A stretch of DNA of 64,000 nt from CAWUEX02 sp038148375 (GCA_038148375.1 JAYQVH010000014.1:23095-87094); one strand, 5' to 3'; counted from the stretch's first letter, positions 9,173-18,500 are shown. Program-made: numbers and translations. Notes: generated by a model not told the origin, from the sequence alone.

Positions 9173-9615
9173 TGAGGGCGCTGCGGATTTGGGTGTGTGG
9201 CGTCGCGCTGTTCTGGTCGACAGCCGTCGCCGCCCGTTCGCAGATTGAAATAACGGACGCCTGGGTGCGTGCGCCAATTGGCCAGGTGAATGTCGCGGCT
9301 GGGTATCTGACAATATTCAATGGCGGCGATCGCGACGACGTGCTGCTGGGGGTGGAAACGGAAGCCGCGGCTAGAACCGAAGTGCACACGGTCAGTGAGG
9401 GTGCGAACGGAATGATGCGTATGCGCCCGGTTCCCGCCGTGCCATTGCCATCGGGCACTTCGGTCACCCTCGCGCCCGGCGGAACCCATCTGATGTTGAC
9501 GGGACTCGACGAGGCTGTGGAAGATGGCACCGACCTGATGCTGCGTCTGACCTTTCAACATGCTGGAACCATTGAGGTTGTTGTTCCGGTCGCGCGGCGC
9601 GCCCCTGGTTCCTGA
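9172..9615 (+). CDS. Periplasmic copper chaperone, PCu(A)C family
   Basis: The product has about 147 residues with a Sec signal peptide (cleavage near VAARS). It has the family's copper site with exact spacing H(M)X10M-X21-HXM: H72, M84, H106 and M108. T73 stands where methionine is often found after the first histidine. The family carries Cu(I) in the periplasm and helps build the CuA centre of cytochrome c oxidase. It is the last gene of the proS-lolC-lolD run, joined by a one-base TGATG overlap. A GTG three bases upstream (9169) is an alternative start. No SCO or oxidase genes are nearby, so the role rests on family identity. Confidence 0.92.
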   Translation: MRALRIWVCGVALFWSTAVAARSQIEITDAWVRAPIGQVNVAAGYLTIFNGGDRDDVLLGVETEAAARTEVHTVSEGANGMMRMRPVPAVPLPSGTSVTLAPGGTHLMLTGLDEAVEDGTDLMLRLTFQHAGTIEVVVPVARRAPGS

Positions 9616-9649
9616 CTATCAACAGGGTTACCCACTTTTCTGTGGATAA
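9616..9649. promoter_or_regulatory. DnaA-box-like cluster in front of dnaE
   Basis: A perfect DnaA box TTATCCACA lies on the minus strand at 9641-9649 (plus: TGTGGATAA). Two weaker copies stand upstream at 12- to 13-base steps: CTATCAACA at 9616-9624 and TTACCCACT at 9628-9636, each with two mismatches to the consensus. They lie in the 86-base gap before dnaE. The spacing suggests regulated DnaA binding at the dnaE promoter. An origin is unlikely because the gap is short and has no AT-rich unwinding element. Confidence 0.45.
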
Positions 9650-9701
9650 GACGATTTCCGCGCTGGAGGTCGGCGCGGCGAGATGGAATTAATATGGCCT
9701 C

Positions 9702-12700
9702 ATGAGTGAGTCCTCCGGCCCAGCTTCTTTTGTCCACCTGCGTGTCCATTCGGCCTACTCCATGGCCGAGGGCGCGATCAAGATTCCCGAGCTGGTCGAC
9801 CTGTGTGTCGACCATGCCATGCCGGCCGTGGCGCTGACCGATACGCGCAATCTCTTCGGGGCGCTGGAGTTCTCGGTCGCCTGTGCCGGGCAGGGCGTGC
9901 AGCCTATTATCGGGTGTCAGTTGTCGGTGCGCCGCGAGGACGACGAAAGCCGCGCCGGTTCAAACGGACGTCTGCCCGAACCCGATCAGCTCGTCGTGCT
10001 CTGCCAAACCGACGAGGGATATCGAAATCTCTTAAAGCTGGTCAGTCAGGCGTTCCTGGATACGCCGTCAGGTGAAACGCCACAAATCAGCATGCCCGAC
10101 CTGGCGCTACACAGCGCCGGACTGATCGCGCTGACCGCCGGCACGCAGGGCGCGATTGGGCGGCATTTGGCGGATGATCAGTTTGCCAAGGCTGAAGCGG
10201 TGCTGTTGCGACTGGCGGACATGTTTAAAGACCGTCTATATGTCGAGGTGCAGCGGCATGGGCTGGCCATAGAGGACCGGATTGAACCTGCGCTCATCGA
10301 TCTCGCCTATGCCCACGATATTCCTTTGGTCGCGACCAACGAGCCATTCTTCGCCACCGAGGACATGTATGAAGCCCACGATGCGCTGCTCTGTATCGCC
10401 GAGAAGTCATTTGTTTCTATTTCAGACCGGCGGCGGCTAACACCGGACCATCGCTTCAAGTCGGCCCAGGAAATGGAAGCGCTGTTTGCCGATCTGCCAG
10501 AGGCGATTGCCAACACGCTGGTCATTGCCAAGCGCTGCTCGGTGATGGTGGAGAGATGCGATCCGATCTTGCCGCGGTCTCCTAAAGCGGGCGACCGCAC
10601 CGAGGAAGAAGCGCTGCGCGATCTCGCGAAAGAAGGATTGGAAAAACGCCTCGAACATCTGGTTTACACCGATGGAATGGACGCGGCGGCCAAGGAGGCG
10701 ACAGCCAAGCCGTATCGTGACCGGCTGGACTACGAACTCGGTGTTATCGCGGCGATGGGATTTCCAGGCTACTTCCTCATCGTCGCCGATTTCATTCAGT
10801 GGGCGAAAGAACAGAATATTCCCGTGGGGCCGGGGCGCGGCTCGGGCGCGGGCTCGGTCGTAGCCTGGGCGCTTCTGATCACCGATCTCGATCCGCTGCG
10901 GTTCGACCTGCTGTTCGAACGGTTTCTCAATCCGGAACGCGTGTCGATGCCGGACTTCGACATCGACTTCTGCCAGGACCGCCGTGAAGAGGTGATCCGC
11001 TACGTGCAGCAGGAATACGGTCATGACCGGGTGGCGCAGATCATCACCTTCGGAAAACTCCAAGCGCGTGCGGCTTTGCGCAACGTCGGGCGGGTGCTGG
11101 AGATGCCGCTCGGCTATGTCGACAAGATCTGCAAGATGGTACCGAACAATCCGGCCAATCCGGTAACCCTGGATGAAGCCATTGAGTCCGAGACCGAGTT
11201 GCAGCGGTTGCGCGACACGGACGAGAGCGTTGCCCAACTGTTCGATATTTCTCTGAAGCTTGAGGGTCTTTACAACCACGCCTCGACCCATGCCGCCGGT
11301 GTCGTGATCGGCGACCGGCCACTGGCGGAATTGGTCGCGCTCTACCGTGACCCGCATTCCGACATGCCGGTGACCCAGTTCAACATGAAGTGGGTCGAGC
11401 AGGCGGGTTTGGTGAAATTCGACTTTCTTGGACTCAAAACGCTGACCGTGCTGGCCAAGGCGGTTGAGTTGTTGGCGAACCGCGACATCGAAATCGACCT
11501 CGCCACGATTCCGCTGGACGACACCGCGACCTTTGACATGCTGTCACGCGGCGACACGAGCGGCGTGTTCCAGTTGGAAAGCACGGGTATGCGCGACGTC
11601 CTGCGCAAGCTAAAGCCAGACGTCTTCGAAGACATCATCGCTGTCGTCGCTTTGTACCGGCCGGGGCCGATGGACAACATCCCCAGCTTCATCGACCGCA
11701 AGAACGGCCGCGAAGAAATTTCCTACATGCACCCGGTGCTCGAACCGATCCTGGATGAGACCTACGGCATCATGATCTACCAGGAACAGGTCATGCAGGC
11801 GGCGCAGGAAATGGCCGGGTATTCCCTCGGCGGCGCGGATCTGCTGCGCCGCGCAATGGGCAAAAAGATTCAAGCCGAGATGGATGCCCAGCGCGAGAAG
11901 TTCGTCGAAGGCGCCACGGGCAAGGGCACGACGGCCGAGAAAGCGTCGGAAGTATTCGACACCGTCGCCAAATTCGCCGGCTACGGCTTCAATAAATCTC
12001 ACGCCGCCGCCTATGCGCTGGTGGCGTATCAAACCGCATATCTGAAAGCGAATTATCCGGTCGAATTCATGGCGGCGACCATGACGCTGGACATGCAGAA
12101 CACGGACAAGCTGGCGGGCTTCCGCGCCGAGCTCACGCGTCTCGGCATCGACCTATTGCCGCCGGATGTGAATTACTCCGGCGTCGGCTTTACCGTCGAA
12201 CAAAAGGGCGACGGCACCTGGGCCGTGCGTTATGCGCTGGCCGCGATCAAGAACGTCGGCACCGGTGCGATGGAGGGCCTGGTCAAAGCGCGGGACGAGA
12301 AGGGACCGTTCAAGGACCTGACCGACTTCGCCGGGCGTCTGGATACCGGTTTGATCAATAAGCGCCTGGTTGAAAACCTGGTCCGGGCCGGCGCCCTCGA
12401 TAGCTTGCACGATAACCGCGCGCAAATGATGGCCGGAGCGGAGACGATCCTGCGCCATATACAGGCTGGCGCGGAGTCCCGTAATTCCGACCAGCACGCC
12501 CTGTTTGGGGGTGAATCCGATAAGCCCGACCTTAAACTGCCGGCGCAGGACGACTGGCGGCCCATGGAGCGGCTCACGCAAGAATTCGACGCCATCGGCT
12601 TCTATTTGTCGGCCCATCCACTTGATGCCTATGCGGCGACGCTGGCGGCTCAGGGCGTGATCAATGCCCGCGACCTCGACAGCCTGACCGCTGACGACGT

Positions 12701-13184
12701 GCGCCAGCCACTGCGCATGGCCGGCACCTTGATCGACAAGCGGGAGCGCGTTGGACGCAACGGCAATAAATATGCGTTCGTGGCTTTGTCAGATGCGACG
12801 GGTGCCTATGAAGCGGTCGTGTTCTCGGAGGTGCTGGTCGCCTCACGCGAACTAATGGAGTCCGGCGAGCCGATGCTTGTGACCCTCGACGCACGCATGG
12901 AAGACGATCGTGTGCGCCTTATGGCAACGAAGATGACCAAACTGGACGAGGCGGTGGCGGCGCGGCTCGATAACCTGCGGGTCCAGGTCAGGGACGGCGC
13001 ACCGGTCGATGAATTGCGTGAGATCATCGCCGCCGATGGGCGGGGTAACGGACGGATTCTTTTGGTCGCCAGGTCCAATGGTCATGAGGTGGAAGTGGCG
13101 TTGCCTGACCGCTACGCCATCTCGGCCCAGACCCTGGCCAAGATCAAGGACGTGCCCGGTGTGATGGACATCCGTCAATTTTGA
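9702..13184 (+). CDS. dnaE: DNA polymerase III subunit alpha
   Basis: The product has 1160 residues and is the catalytic subunit of the replicative polymerase. The N-terminus is a PHP domain (FVHLRVHSAYSMAEGA). The palm domain has PGRGSGAGSVVAW and the catalytic aspartates in PDFDIDFCQDRREEVI. FDFLGLKTLTVL, the fingers region and AGYGFNKSHAAAYALVAYQT follow. The C-terminus has the helix-hairpin-helix, beta-binding and OB regions. The length is normal for DnaE1, and it carries the DnaE1-type segments rather than those of the SOS-induced DnaE2. A DnaA-box-like cluster precedes it. Confidence 0.98.
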   Translation: MSESSGPASFVHLRVHSAYSMAEGAIKIPELVDLCVDHAMPAVALTDTRNLFGALEFSVACAGQGVQPIIGCQLSVRREDDESRAGSNGRLPEPDQLVVLCQTDEGYRNLLKLVSQAFLDTPSGETPQISMPDLALHSAGLIALTAGTQGAIGRHLADDQFAKAEAVLLRLADMFKDRLYVEVQRHGLAIEDRIEPALIDLAYAHDIPLVATNEPFFATEDMYEAHDALLCIAEKSFVSISDRRRLTPDHRFKSAQEMEALFADLPEAIANTLVIAKRCSVMVERCDPILPRSPKAGDRTEEEALRDLAKEGLEKRLEHLVYTDGMDAAAKEATAKPYRDRLDYELGVIAAMGFPGYFLIVADFIQWAKEQNIPVGPGRGSGAGSVVAWALLITDLDPLRFDLLFERFLNPERVSMPDFDIDFCQDRREEVIRYVQQEYGHDRVAQIITFGKLQARAALRNVGRVLEMPLGYVDKICKMVPNNPANPVTLDEAIESETELQRLRDTDESVAQLFDISLKLEGLYNHASTHAAGVVIGDRPLAELVALYRDPHSDMPVTQFNMKWVEQAGLVKFDFLGLKTLTVLAKAVELLANRDIEIDLATIPLDDTATFDMLSRGDTSGVFQLESTGMRDVLRKLKPDVFEDIIAVVALYRPGPMDNIPSFIDRKNGREEISYMHPVLEPILDETYGIMIYQEQVMQAAQEMAGYSLGGADLLRRAMGKKIQAEMDAQREKFVEGATGKGTTAEKASEVFDTVAKFAGYGFNKSHAAAYALVAYQTAYLKANYPVEFMAATMTLDMQNTDKLAGFRAELTRLGIDLLPPDVNYSGVGFTVEQKGDGTWAVRYALAAIKNVGTGAMEGLVKARDEKGPFKDLTDFAGRLDTGLINKRLVENLVRAGALDSLHDNRAQMMAGAETILRHIQAGAESRNSDQHALFGGESDKPDLKLPAQDDWRPMERLTQEFDAIGFYLSAHPLDAYAATLAAQGVINARDLDSLTADDVRQPLRMAGTLIDKRERVGRNGNKYAFVALSDATGAYEAVVFSEVLVASRELMESGEPMLVTLDARMEDDRVRLMATKMTKLDEAVAARLDNLRVQVRDGAPVDELREIIAADGRGNGRILLVARSNGHEVEVALPDRYAISAQTLAKIKDVPGVMDIRQF

Positions 13185-13250
13185 CTTTGAAGACAGGGGC
13201 CGGAGGCGTGCTAATGTTTTCCGACATTCCCGTCTGGGAGAAGCATCACG

Positions 13251-14177
13251 ATGCACACTTCGAAACTCAGCCGCCGGTCGATACTTGCCGGCGCAGCTGC
13301 GCTCGCCGGTTTAACGGCTGCCAGGTCAAATAGCGTGCACGCCGGACACCCCTTGGCGCGGGACGGCATCGCTATCGCGCGCGGGTATGCGCCAAGCCCC
13401 TTTGGCCAAACGCATTACCAGGATGTCTTACCTGAAGACCCCGTTGGCTTACCCTTGGTGATGATTCACCAAGCACCCATGACGTTACGCCAGTTTGACA
13501 ACGTGATTATTCCGCTGGCGCGGCGTGGGGTGCGCAGCATTGCCATGGATATCCCCGGGTTCGGGCAATCGTCGCCGCCGGACTTCGTGCCGTCGTGTGA
13601 GGATTACGCGACCGTGCTCCCTGGCCTGGCGGATCATCTCGGGTTTGATCAAATCGATCTGCTTGGCCATCACACCGGTGCGATGGTCGCGACGGCCGCG
13701 TCGCTGCAGTTTCCCGGCCTGATCAACAACCTAGTTATCAACGGGCCATTTCCGATGACCGACGAGGCGCGGGAGGGTTACCTCCAGTATGTCGAAACGG
13801 CGGAGAAGGGGTTCATCCACGAACATGATGGCACTCACCTCCAGACGAGCTTTTTGGACCGCTACAAATTCTATGGCGAGGGCGTCGATCCCGAACTGAT
13901 CACGCGCTACACGGCGGAAAAGTTCATCGGGCTCGGCCCGTTCTGGTATGGCCATCACTCGGCTTTTCAGTACAATTTTAATGAGGCGCTGCCCAAAGTG
14001 ACGCATCGCACGCTCTTGCTGACCAACACTGGCGATCAAATTTACGAGAACGCGCTGTGGGCTAAGGAGATGCGCCCTGATCTTGCCTTTATTGCATTAG
14101 AGGGTGGCGGTGTTGATGTGGTCGACCAGATGCCGGAAGAGTGGTCGGACGCTGTCGTCGGGTTTTTACGCGGATAG
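13251..14177 (+). CDS. Tat-exported alpha/beta-hydrolase-fold protein with histidine at the nucleophile position
   Basis: The product has 308 residues. A twin-arginine signal (SKLSRRSILAGAAALAGL) points to export of a folded protein. The fold is an alpha/beta hydrolase with the oxyanion strand (LPLVMIHQAP) and the segment MDIPGFGQSSPP. The nucleophile elbow reads GHHTG at 139-143, so His141 stands where serine, cysteine or aspartate is expected. The acid D262 (NTGDQIYENA) is present. At the usual base position, in GGGVDVVDQMPEEW, V288 stands instead of histidine. It may be a non-canonical enzyme or a binding protein. It sits between dnaE and the Rap1a-like gene, and the downstream gene starts five bases after its stop, so the two are probably co-transcribed. 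Confidence 0.83.
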   Translation: MHTSKLSRRSILAGAAALAGLTAARSNSVHAGHPLARDGIAIARGYAPSPFGQTHYQDVLPEDPVGLPLVMIHQAPMTLRQFDNVIIPLARRGVRSIAMDIPGFGQSSPPDFVPSCEDYATVLPGLADHLGFDQIDLLGHHTGAMVATAASLQFPGLINNLVINGPFPMTDEAREGYLQYVETAEKGFIHEHDGTHLQTSFLDRYKFYGEGVDPELITRYTAEKFIGLGPFWYGHHSAFQYNFNEALPKVTHRTLLLTNTGDQIYENALWAKEMRPDLAFIALEGGGVDVVDQMPEEWSDAVVGFLRG

Positions 14178-14182
14178 CAGCT

Positions 14183-14527
14183 ATGAATAAGAGTCTAAAG
14201 CTTTGTGTGCTTGTTTTATGCGGAACGGTTCTTGCAGCCCCCGCGTCTGCCTTGTCCGGCAAGGACTACATGGGCTTGGATTCAGAATACCGCGCCTTCC
14301 ATGTCATGGGCGTGGTCGAGGCGATGAAGTTCACCGATGACCTTACGGGTGGAACCGCATTGCGCTGGTTTTTTAATTGTGCAGGAACGTGGACCGGCGC
14401 CCAATTCGAAACGGCTTTGACCGATTACATCAAAGCCCATCCGCGGGATTTGAATTACCGCACGCCGTCGCTGCTGGTCTCTGCCGTCGGCCAAAAATGT
14501 CCCAACGCGCCGATGTGGGCGCGATGA
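14183..14527 (+). CDS. Small exported protein, Rap1a/Tai-like
   Basis: The product has 114 residues with a Sec signal peptide (MNKSLKLCVLVLCGTVLAAP, cleavage near ASALS). The mature domain follows the Rap1a/Tai immunity-like pattern: Y..G...E.R......GVV.A, one central cysteine (FNCAG), a TGAQFETALTDYIKAHP helix and a closing QKCPN. The two cysteines probably form a disulfide. In other bacteria such proteins neutralise type VI amidase effectors, but many homologues are unlinked to type VI systems and none is seen here. The start at 14183 is chosen over an in-frame ATG at 14141, which lies inside the preceding gene. Confidence 0.6.
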   Translation: MNKSLKLCVLVLCGTVLAAPASALSGKDYMGLDSEYRAFHVMGVVEAMKFTDDLTGGTALRWFFNCAGTWTGAQFETALTDYIKAHPRDLNYRTPSLLVSAVGQKCPNAPMWAR

Positions 14528-14538
14528 GCGTTTAGGCC

Positions 14539-15480
14539 ATGCCGCCGCCGTCCGGTCTTGCGGACCTCGACTTAACGGAAATCCTCACACGGGTCGGTAA
14601 CGAAGCCGCGCGCGAATTCGGCAAGGGCGAGGTCGCGTCGTACATTCCGGCGCTCAAGCGGGTACCGCCGCGCAAGTTCGGCATCGCCGTGTGCACCGTC
14701 GACGGCGATGAGTATGTCTACGGTGACGCGGAAGACGCGTTCGCGATCCAGAGTATTTCAAAGGTTTTGACGCTTGCCATGGCGCTCGGTGATGTCGGTG
14801 CCAATTTGTGGACGCGGGTTGGCCGTGAACCGTCAGGCAACGCATTTAACTCGCTGGTCCAGTTAGAGCAGGAAAACGGAATCCCGCGCAATCCGTTCAT
14901 CAATGCCGGCGCGTTGGTGGTGACCGACACAGTGGCGGCGCACAACCGCGCACCAAAGCAAAGTTTGCTCAACTGGGCGCGAACACTGTCAGGCAATCGG
15001 CACGTCAGGTTCGACCGGGAAGTCGCCAAATCGGAATCCGAAACCGGCGACCGTAACCGCGCCATCGCGTACTTCCTCAAGACGCACGGCAACCTGAGGT
15101 GTCCGGTCGAACAGGTCCTTGACGTTTATTTCCATCAGTGTGCTTTGGCGATGTCAAGCCTCGACCTGGCCCGTGCCTTCCTGCCGTTGGCCAACCGTGG
15201 CTACATGCTTGGTGTGTCTGGTGCCGTTATGCCGCCGCGCCGGGTGAAGCGGATCAATTCACTGATGATGACGAGCGGCGTGTACGACGGTGCGGGTAAC
15301 TTCGCCTATCGTGTCGGCATTCCCTGCAAGAGCGGCGTTGGCGGCGGGATCGCCGGAGTCATTCCCGGGGTGCTGTCGATTTGCGTGTGGTCACCGGAAT
15401 TGGATGAGATTGGAAATTCGCAGGTCGGTACGAAAGCGCTTGAACTGTTTACGACCAAAACGCGTTTGTCGGTGTTTTAG
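14539..15480 (+). CDS. glsA: Glutaminase A
   Basis: The product has 313 residues and hydrolyses glutamine to glutamate and ammonia in the cytoplasm. The fold is that of serine-dependent beta-lactamase-like glutaminases. The SxxK motif is S72-I-S-K75 (QSISKVLTLAMALGDVG). The substrate-binding segments GREPSGNAFNSLVQLE, NPFINAGALVV and SGVGGGIAGVIPG are all present. Length and motif order match bacterial GlsA (YbgF/YbaS-type, without ankyrin repeats). Unlike the other serine-hydrolase-fold proteins in the window, its catalytic residues are intact. Confidence 0.96.
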   Translation: MPPPSGLADLDLTEILTRVGNEAAREFGKGEVASYIPALKRVPPRKFGIAVCTVDGDEYVYGDAEDAFAIQSISKVLTLAMALGDVGANLWTRVGREPSGNAFNSLVQLEQENGIPRNPFINAGALVVTDTVAAHNRAPKQSLLNWARTLSGNRHVRFDREVAKSESETGDRNRAIAYFLKTHGNLRCPVEQVLDVYFHQCALAMSSLDLARAFLPLANRGYMLGVSGAVMPPRRVKRINSLMMTSGVYDGAGNFAYRVGIPCKSGVGGGIAGVIPGVLSICVWSPELDEIGNSQVGTKALELFTTKTRLSVF

Positions 15481-15503
15481 ATACGGACGAGGAGGGAATT
15501 CGC

Positions 15504-16034
15504 ATGAGAGGTGTCCTAACAGCTTTGGCGCTTTGGTGTCTGTTGGCGATGACCGGATGTGCATCTACGCCGGAGATCGGGGCCGACGACCTAACAGGTT
15601 TGTCGCTGATCAACCCTCAATTGCCGGAGACAAACGTTATGTCCGGGGGGCAGCCCTCCGAACAGGATCTGGAACTCCTGCGCGACCGGGGTGTCACAAC
15701 CGTCGTCACCCTGCGCCGCGAAGACGAGGAGGTCCCCTACGATGAAGCGGCGAAAGCGGCCGAGTTGGGGATGTCGTTTGTCCGTATCCCCGTGGGTACG
15801 TCCGAGGGTCTTGACGCGGCGACTGCAAACAAGCTGCGGCAAACTCTCGCGGCGGCGCCGGGGCCCACGTTCGTCCATTGCGGCAGCGGCAACCGGGTAG
15901 GAGCCCTGTTCGCTATTGATGCCATGGTGAATGACGGCAAGTCCCTCGAAGAAGCCCTTGAAGTCGGACGGGCGGCTGGATTGACCCGGTTTGAGCCCCG
16001 CGTCCGTGAGGTCTTGACCGAACTGGCTCAATAA
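15504..16034 (+). CDS. Lipoprotein with a DUF442/dual-specificity-like phosphatase domain
   Basis: The product has 176 residues. A lipobox (LLAMTGC, lipidated C19) indicates membrane anchoring in the periplasm. The rest resembles the beta-lactamase-hydrolase-like phosphatase family (DUF442): a strand-helix start (NVMSGGQPSEQDLELLRDRG), VVTLRREDEE, and an active-site loop HCGSGNRVG with C126 and R131. The C-x4-R spacing is the DUF442 form rather than the classical CX5R. The substrate is unknown. The gene is 23 bases after glsA. A small inverted repeat (GGGCC-GTTTT-GGCCC, 16047-16061) follows the stop. Confidence 0.8.
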   Translation: MRGVLTALALWCLLAMTGCASTPEIGADDLTGLSLINPQLPETNVMSGGQPSEQDLELLRDRGVTTVVTLRREDEEVPYDEAAKAAELGMSFVRIPVGTSEGLDAATANKLRQTLAAAPGPTFVHCGSGNRVGALFAIDAMVNDGKSLEEALEVGRAAGLTRFEPRVREVLTELAQ

Positions 16035-16210
16035 TTCGCTGAATCAGGGCCGTTTTGGCCCGGAATCGGCTTGCATTCGGCCAGCAGACCCCTTAGAACC
16101 CGCTCCATTCCACACGCAGGGATGCGGCATCCGGGAGTTCCGGAGCGTCGATCCGGTCCGGGGCAGGTGCTCCGGTCACCCCCTGCGGAGGCTTAACCGG
16201 AGAACGAAAA

Positions 16211-17230
16211 ATGACGCTGCCCACGTTCAGCATGCGCCAGCTCATTGAGGCTGGCTGTCACTTTGGTCACAACACCCGTCGCTGGAATCCGAAAATGGAC
16301 CAGTATCTCTACGGGGTCCGTGACGGCATTCACATCATCGACCTTCAGCAAACCGTTCCGCTGCTGCACCGCGCCATGCAGGCCGTGCACGACGTTGTCG
16401 CCGGCGGCGGCCGAGTGCTGTTTGTCGGCACGAAGCGCCAGGCCCATGACCTGGTGAAAGAATACGCGGTGCGCTGCGGCCAGTATTACGTCAACCACCG
16501 CTGGCTCGGTGGCATGCTGACGAACTGGAAAACGATTTCGCACTCGATCCGCCGTTTGAAGGAGCTCGAAGAGCGCTTTGGCAACGAAGACGGACTGCAG
16601 GGGCTGACCAAGAAGGAAGCTCTCAATCTTCAGCGCGAGCGCGACAAGCTTGAACTGGCGCTGGGCGGAATCAAGGACATGGGCAATGTCCCGGATCTGA
16701 TCTTCATCATCGACACCAATAAAGAAGACATCGCCGTCGCCGAGGCAAACAATTTGAACATTCCGGTGGTCGCGGTTCTCGACAGCAATTCCGACCCCAA
16801 GGGCATCACCTATCCCATCCCTGGCAACGACGACGCCATCCGGGCGATCAAGCTCTATCTTGAGCTGATGGCCAACTCCGCGCTTGAAGGCATTCAGGAC
16901 GAAATGAAGGCGGCCGGCGTGGACCTGGGCGCCCGTGCGGAAGCGCCGGTGGAGAACCTGCCGGACGAAGGTGCCGACACAGCTGAATCTAAAGCCGACG
17001 CCGCTCCGGACGCCGCGCAGGATGTGAAAGCCGAAGCTCCAGCAGAGACACCAGCGGAAGCCAAGCCGGCTGACACCAACGAAGAGGGCGCCGCAGAAAC
17101 GAAGGCGGCTCCTAAGAAAAAGACGACGACAAAGAAAAAAACGACCACCAAGAAGAAGACGACAACTAAGAAAACCACGACCAAGAAGAAAGCCACCACC
17201 AAGAAGGCGGCGGCCAAAAAGGCCGACTAA
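16211..17230 (+). CDS. rpsB: 30S ribosomal protein S2 with a long lysine/threonine/alanine-rich tail
   Basis: The first 240-250 residues are a standard S2, with MRQLIEAGCHFGHNTRRWNP, WLGGMLTNWKTIS and IPVVAVLDSNSDP. The protein continues to 339 residues. An acidic Ala/Glu-rich linker (about 245-300) is followed by a basic tail built of KKKTTT-type repeats ending in KKAAAKKAD. Such histone H1-like tails occur on some alphaproteobacterial ribosomal proteins, but S2 in E. coli is about 241 residues. S2 binds the 30S platform next to S1. A 176-base leader precedes the gene and may carry autoregulation, but no specific structure was identified. The Shine-Dalgarno sequence is GGAGA. Confidence 0.97.
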   Translation: MTLPTFSMRQLIEAGCHFGHNTRRWNPKMDQYLYGVRDGIHIIDLQQTVPLLHRAMQAVHDVVAGGGRVLFVGTKRQAHDLVKEYAVRCGQYYVNHRWLGGMLTNWKTISHSIRRLKELEERFGNEDGLQGLTKKEALNLQRERDKLELALGGIKDMGNVPDLIFIIDTNKEDIAVAEANNLNIPVVAVLDSNSDPKGITYPIPGNDDAIRAIKLYLELMANSALEGIQDEMKAAGVDLGARAEAPVENLPDEGADTAESKADAAPDAAQDVKAEAPAETPAEAKPADTNEEGAAETKAAPKKKTTTKKKTTTKKKTTTKKTTTKKKATTKKAAAKKAD

Positions 17231-17362
17231 CCCCGCCAAAAAGACTTGGGAGGCGCCGCCGTCTGTCAAATCTGCGGCCGGCGGCCGGATTGACTTGGTT
17301 TGGCGCGCCACGCGCCGATGGAATGCCGCCCTTCTGGCGGGAACGAGAAGGATTACGAAACG

Positions 17363-18292
17363 ATGGCACAAATCACCGCAGCTTTGGTTAAGGAACTGAG
17401 AGAGAAAACCGGCGCCGGCATGATGGACTGCAAGACGGCGCTGGCTGAATCCGGCGGAGATGTAGAAGCCGCCGTAGACTGGCTGCGCAAGAAAGGCTTA
17501 TCCGCTGCCGCCAAGAAATCAGGTCGCGTCGCTGCCGAAGGCCTTGTGGGTGTCGTCGTTGACGGACCAAAGGGCGCGGTACTTGAACTCAATGCGGAAA
17601 CAGACTTTGTCGGGCGCAACGATAGCTTCCAGGCGTTTGTCGAAACTGCCACCAAGTTGGCGTTGGACGTAGATGGCGACTTGGACAAGCTCAAAGCTAC
17701 GCAGGTGCCGGGCGAGGGTCGTACCGTCGACGAACAGGTCACGCACCTCGTGGCGACAATCGGCGAGAATATGCAGCTGCGCCGGACCGCAGCACTTTCG
17801 GTGAACGAAGGCGTCGTCGCCGCTTACGTTCACTCAGCCGTTAAACCGGGGATTGGCAAGATCGGCGTGCTGATCGGTCTGGAGTCCTCTGGCGATGCTG
17901 GCAAGCTCTCGGAATTGGGCAAACAGCTGGCTATGCATATTGCCGCCGCTAGCCCGCGATTTCTGAACACGGAAGAAGTCGACGCCGATACTTTGGAACG
18001 CGAACGCCAAGTGTTGACCGAGCAGGCGAAGGAATCCGGCCGCCCTGACGACGTGATTGCCAAGATGGTTGAGGGCCGCATGCGCAAGTTCTACGAGGAA
18101 GTCGTGCTGCTCGAGCAGATCTATGTGATTTCCGATGACAAGTCGAAGGTCGGCAAGGTTGTCGAGGCGGCGGCCAAAGATATCGGTGCGCCGGTCAACG
18201 TCACCGGATTTGTCCGCTTCGCACTGGGGGAAGGCATTGAGCGCGAAGAAAAGGATTTTGCCGCGGAAGTGGCTGAGGCGGTCGGCGGCTAA
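17363..18292 (+). CDS. tsf: Elongation factor Ts
   Basis: The product has 309 residues and is the nucleotide exchange factor for EF-Tu. The N-terminal UBA-like domain reads VKELREKTGAGMMDCKTALA, followed by the core with the conserved TDFVGRN motif (ETDFVGRND) and the dimerisation region. The start at 17363 gives the standard MAQITAALV N-terminus; an in-frame ATG at 17300 is leader. The 132-base gap after rpsB holds an imperfect hairpin (GTCAAATC 17265-17272 with GATTGAC 17288-17294) that could tune read-through from rpsB. Confidence 0.98.
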   Translation: MAQITAALVKELREKTGAGMMDCKTALAESGGDVEAAVDWLRKKGLSAAAKKSGRVAAEGLVGVVVDGPKGAVLELNAETDFVGRNDSFQAFVETATKLALDVDGDLDKLKATQVPGEGRTVDEQVTHLVATIGENMQLRRTAALSVNEGVVAAYVHSAVKPGIGKIGVLIGLESSGDAGKLSELGKQLAMHIAAASPRFLNTEEVDADTLERERQVLTEQAKESGRPDDVIAKMVEGRMRKFYEEVVLLEQIYVISDDKSKVGKVVEAAAKDIGAPVNVTGFVRFALGEGIEREEKDFAAEVAEAVGG

Positions 18293-18415
18293 GGCTGCGC
18301 CAGACGCCCTTTTTTGACCGATTAATGGCCAAAAGGAACGGGCGTTTTCAGACGCTTTTGTGTATCATCCGGGCGCGCTGAGGACGATCAAGTGTTCGCA
18401 GCGTGGTCCAAGCGG

Positions 18416-18442
18416 AAAGGGACGGAGGACCGTCCCTTTTTT
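18416..18442 (+). terminator. Rho-independent terminator between tsf and pyrH
   Basis: AAAGGGACGG (18416-18425), a four-base loop AGGA and CCGTCCCTTT (18430-18439) form a perfect 10-bp stem followed by a six-T run (18437-18442). It ends transcription from rpsB-tsf and separates it from pyrH. A second weaker inverted repeat (ACGCCCTTTT at 18304-18313 with AAAAGGAACGGGCGT at 18331-18345) lies just after tsf. Confidence 0.85.
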
Positions 18443-18500
18443 GCAGGCGGACCCCGCTAGAGAATTTCGCGCCGGAACCGGCAGGGGAGACTGATCTTCG

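Noticed and set aside
10437..11357. Minus-strand open frame of about 300 codons inside dnaE
   Set aside because: It lies wholly within dnaE, shows biased Arg/His/Gln composition typical of antisense frames, and has no domain.
16035..16210. Ribosomal protein leader structure in front of rpsB
   Set aside because: The leader is long enough, but no conserved S2-binding structure could be recognised by eye, so no ncRNA feature was called.
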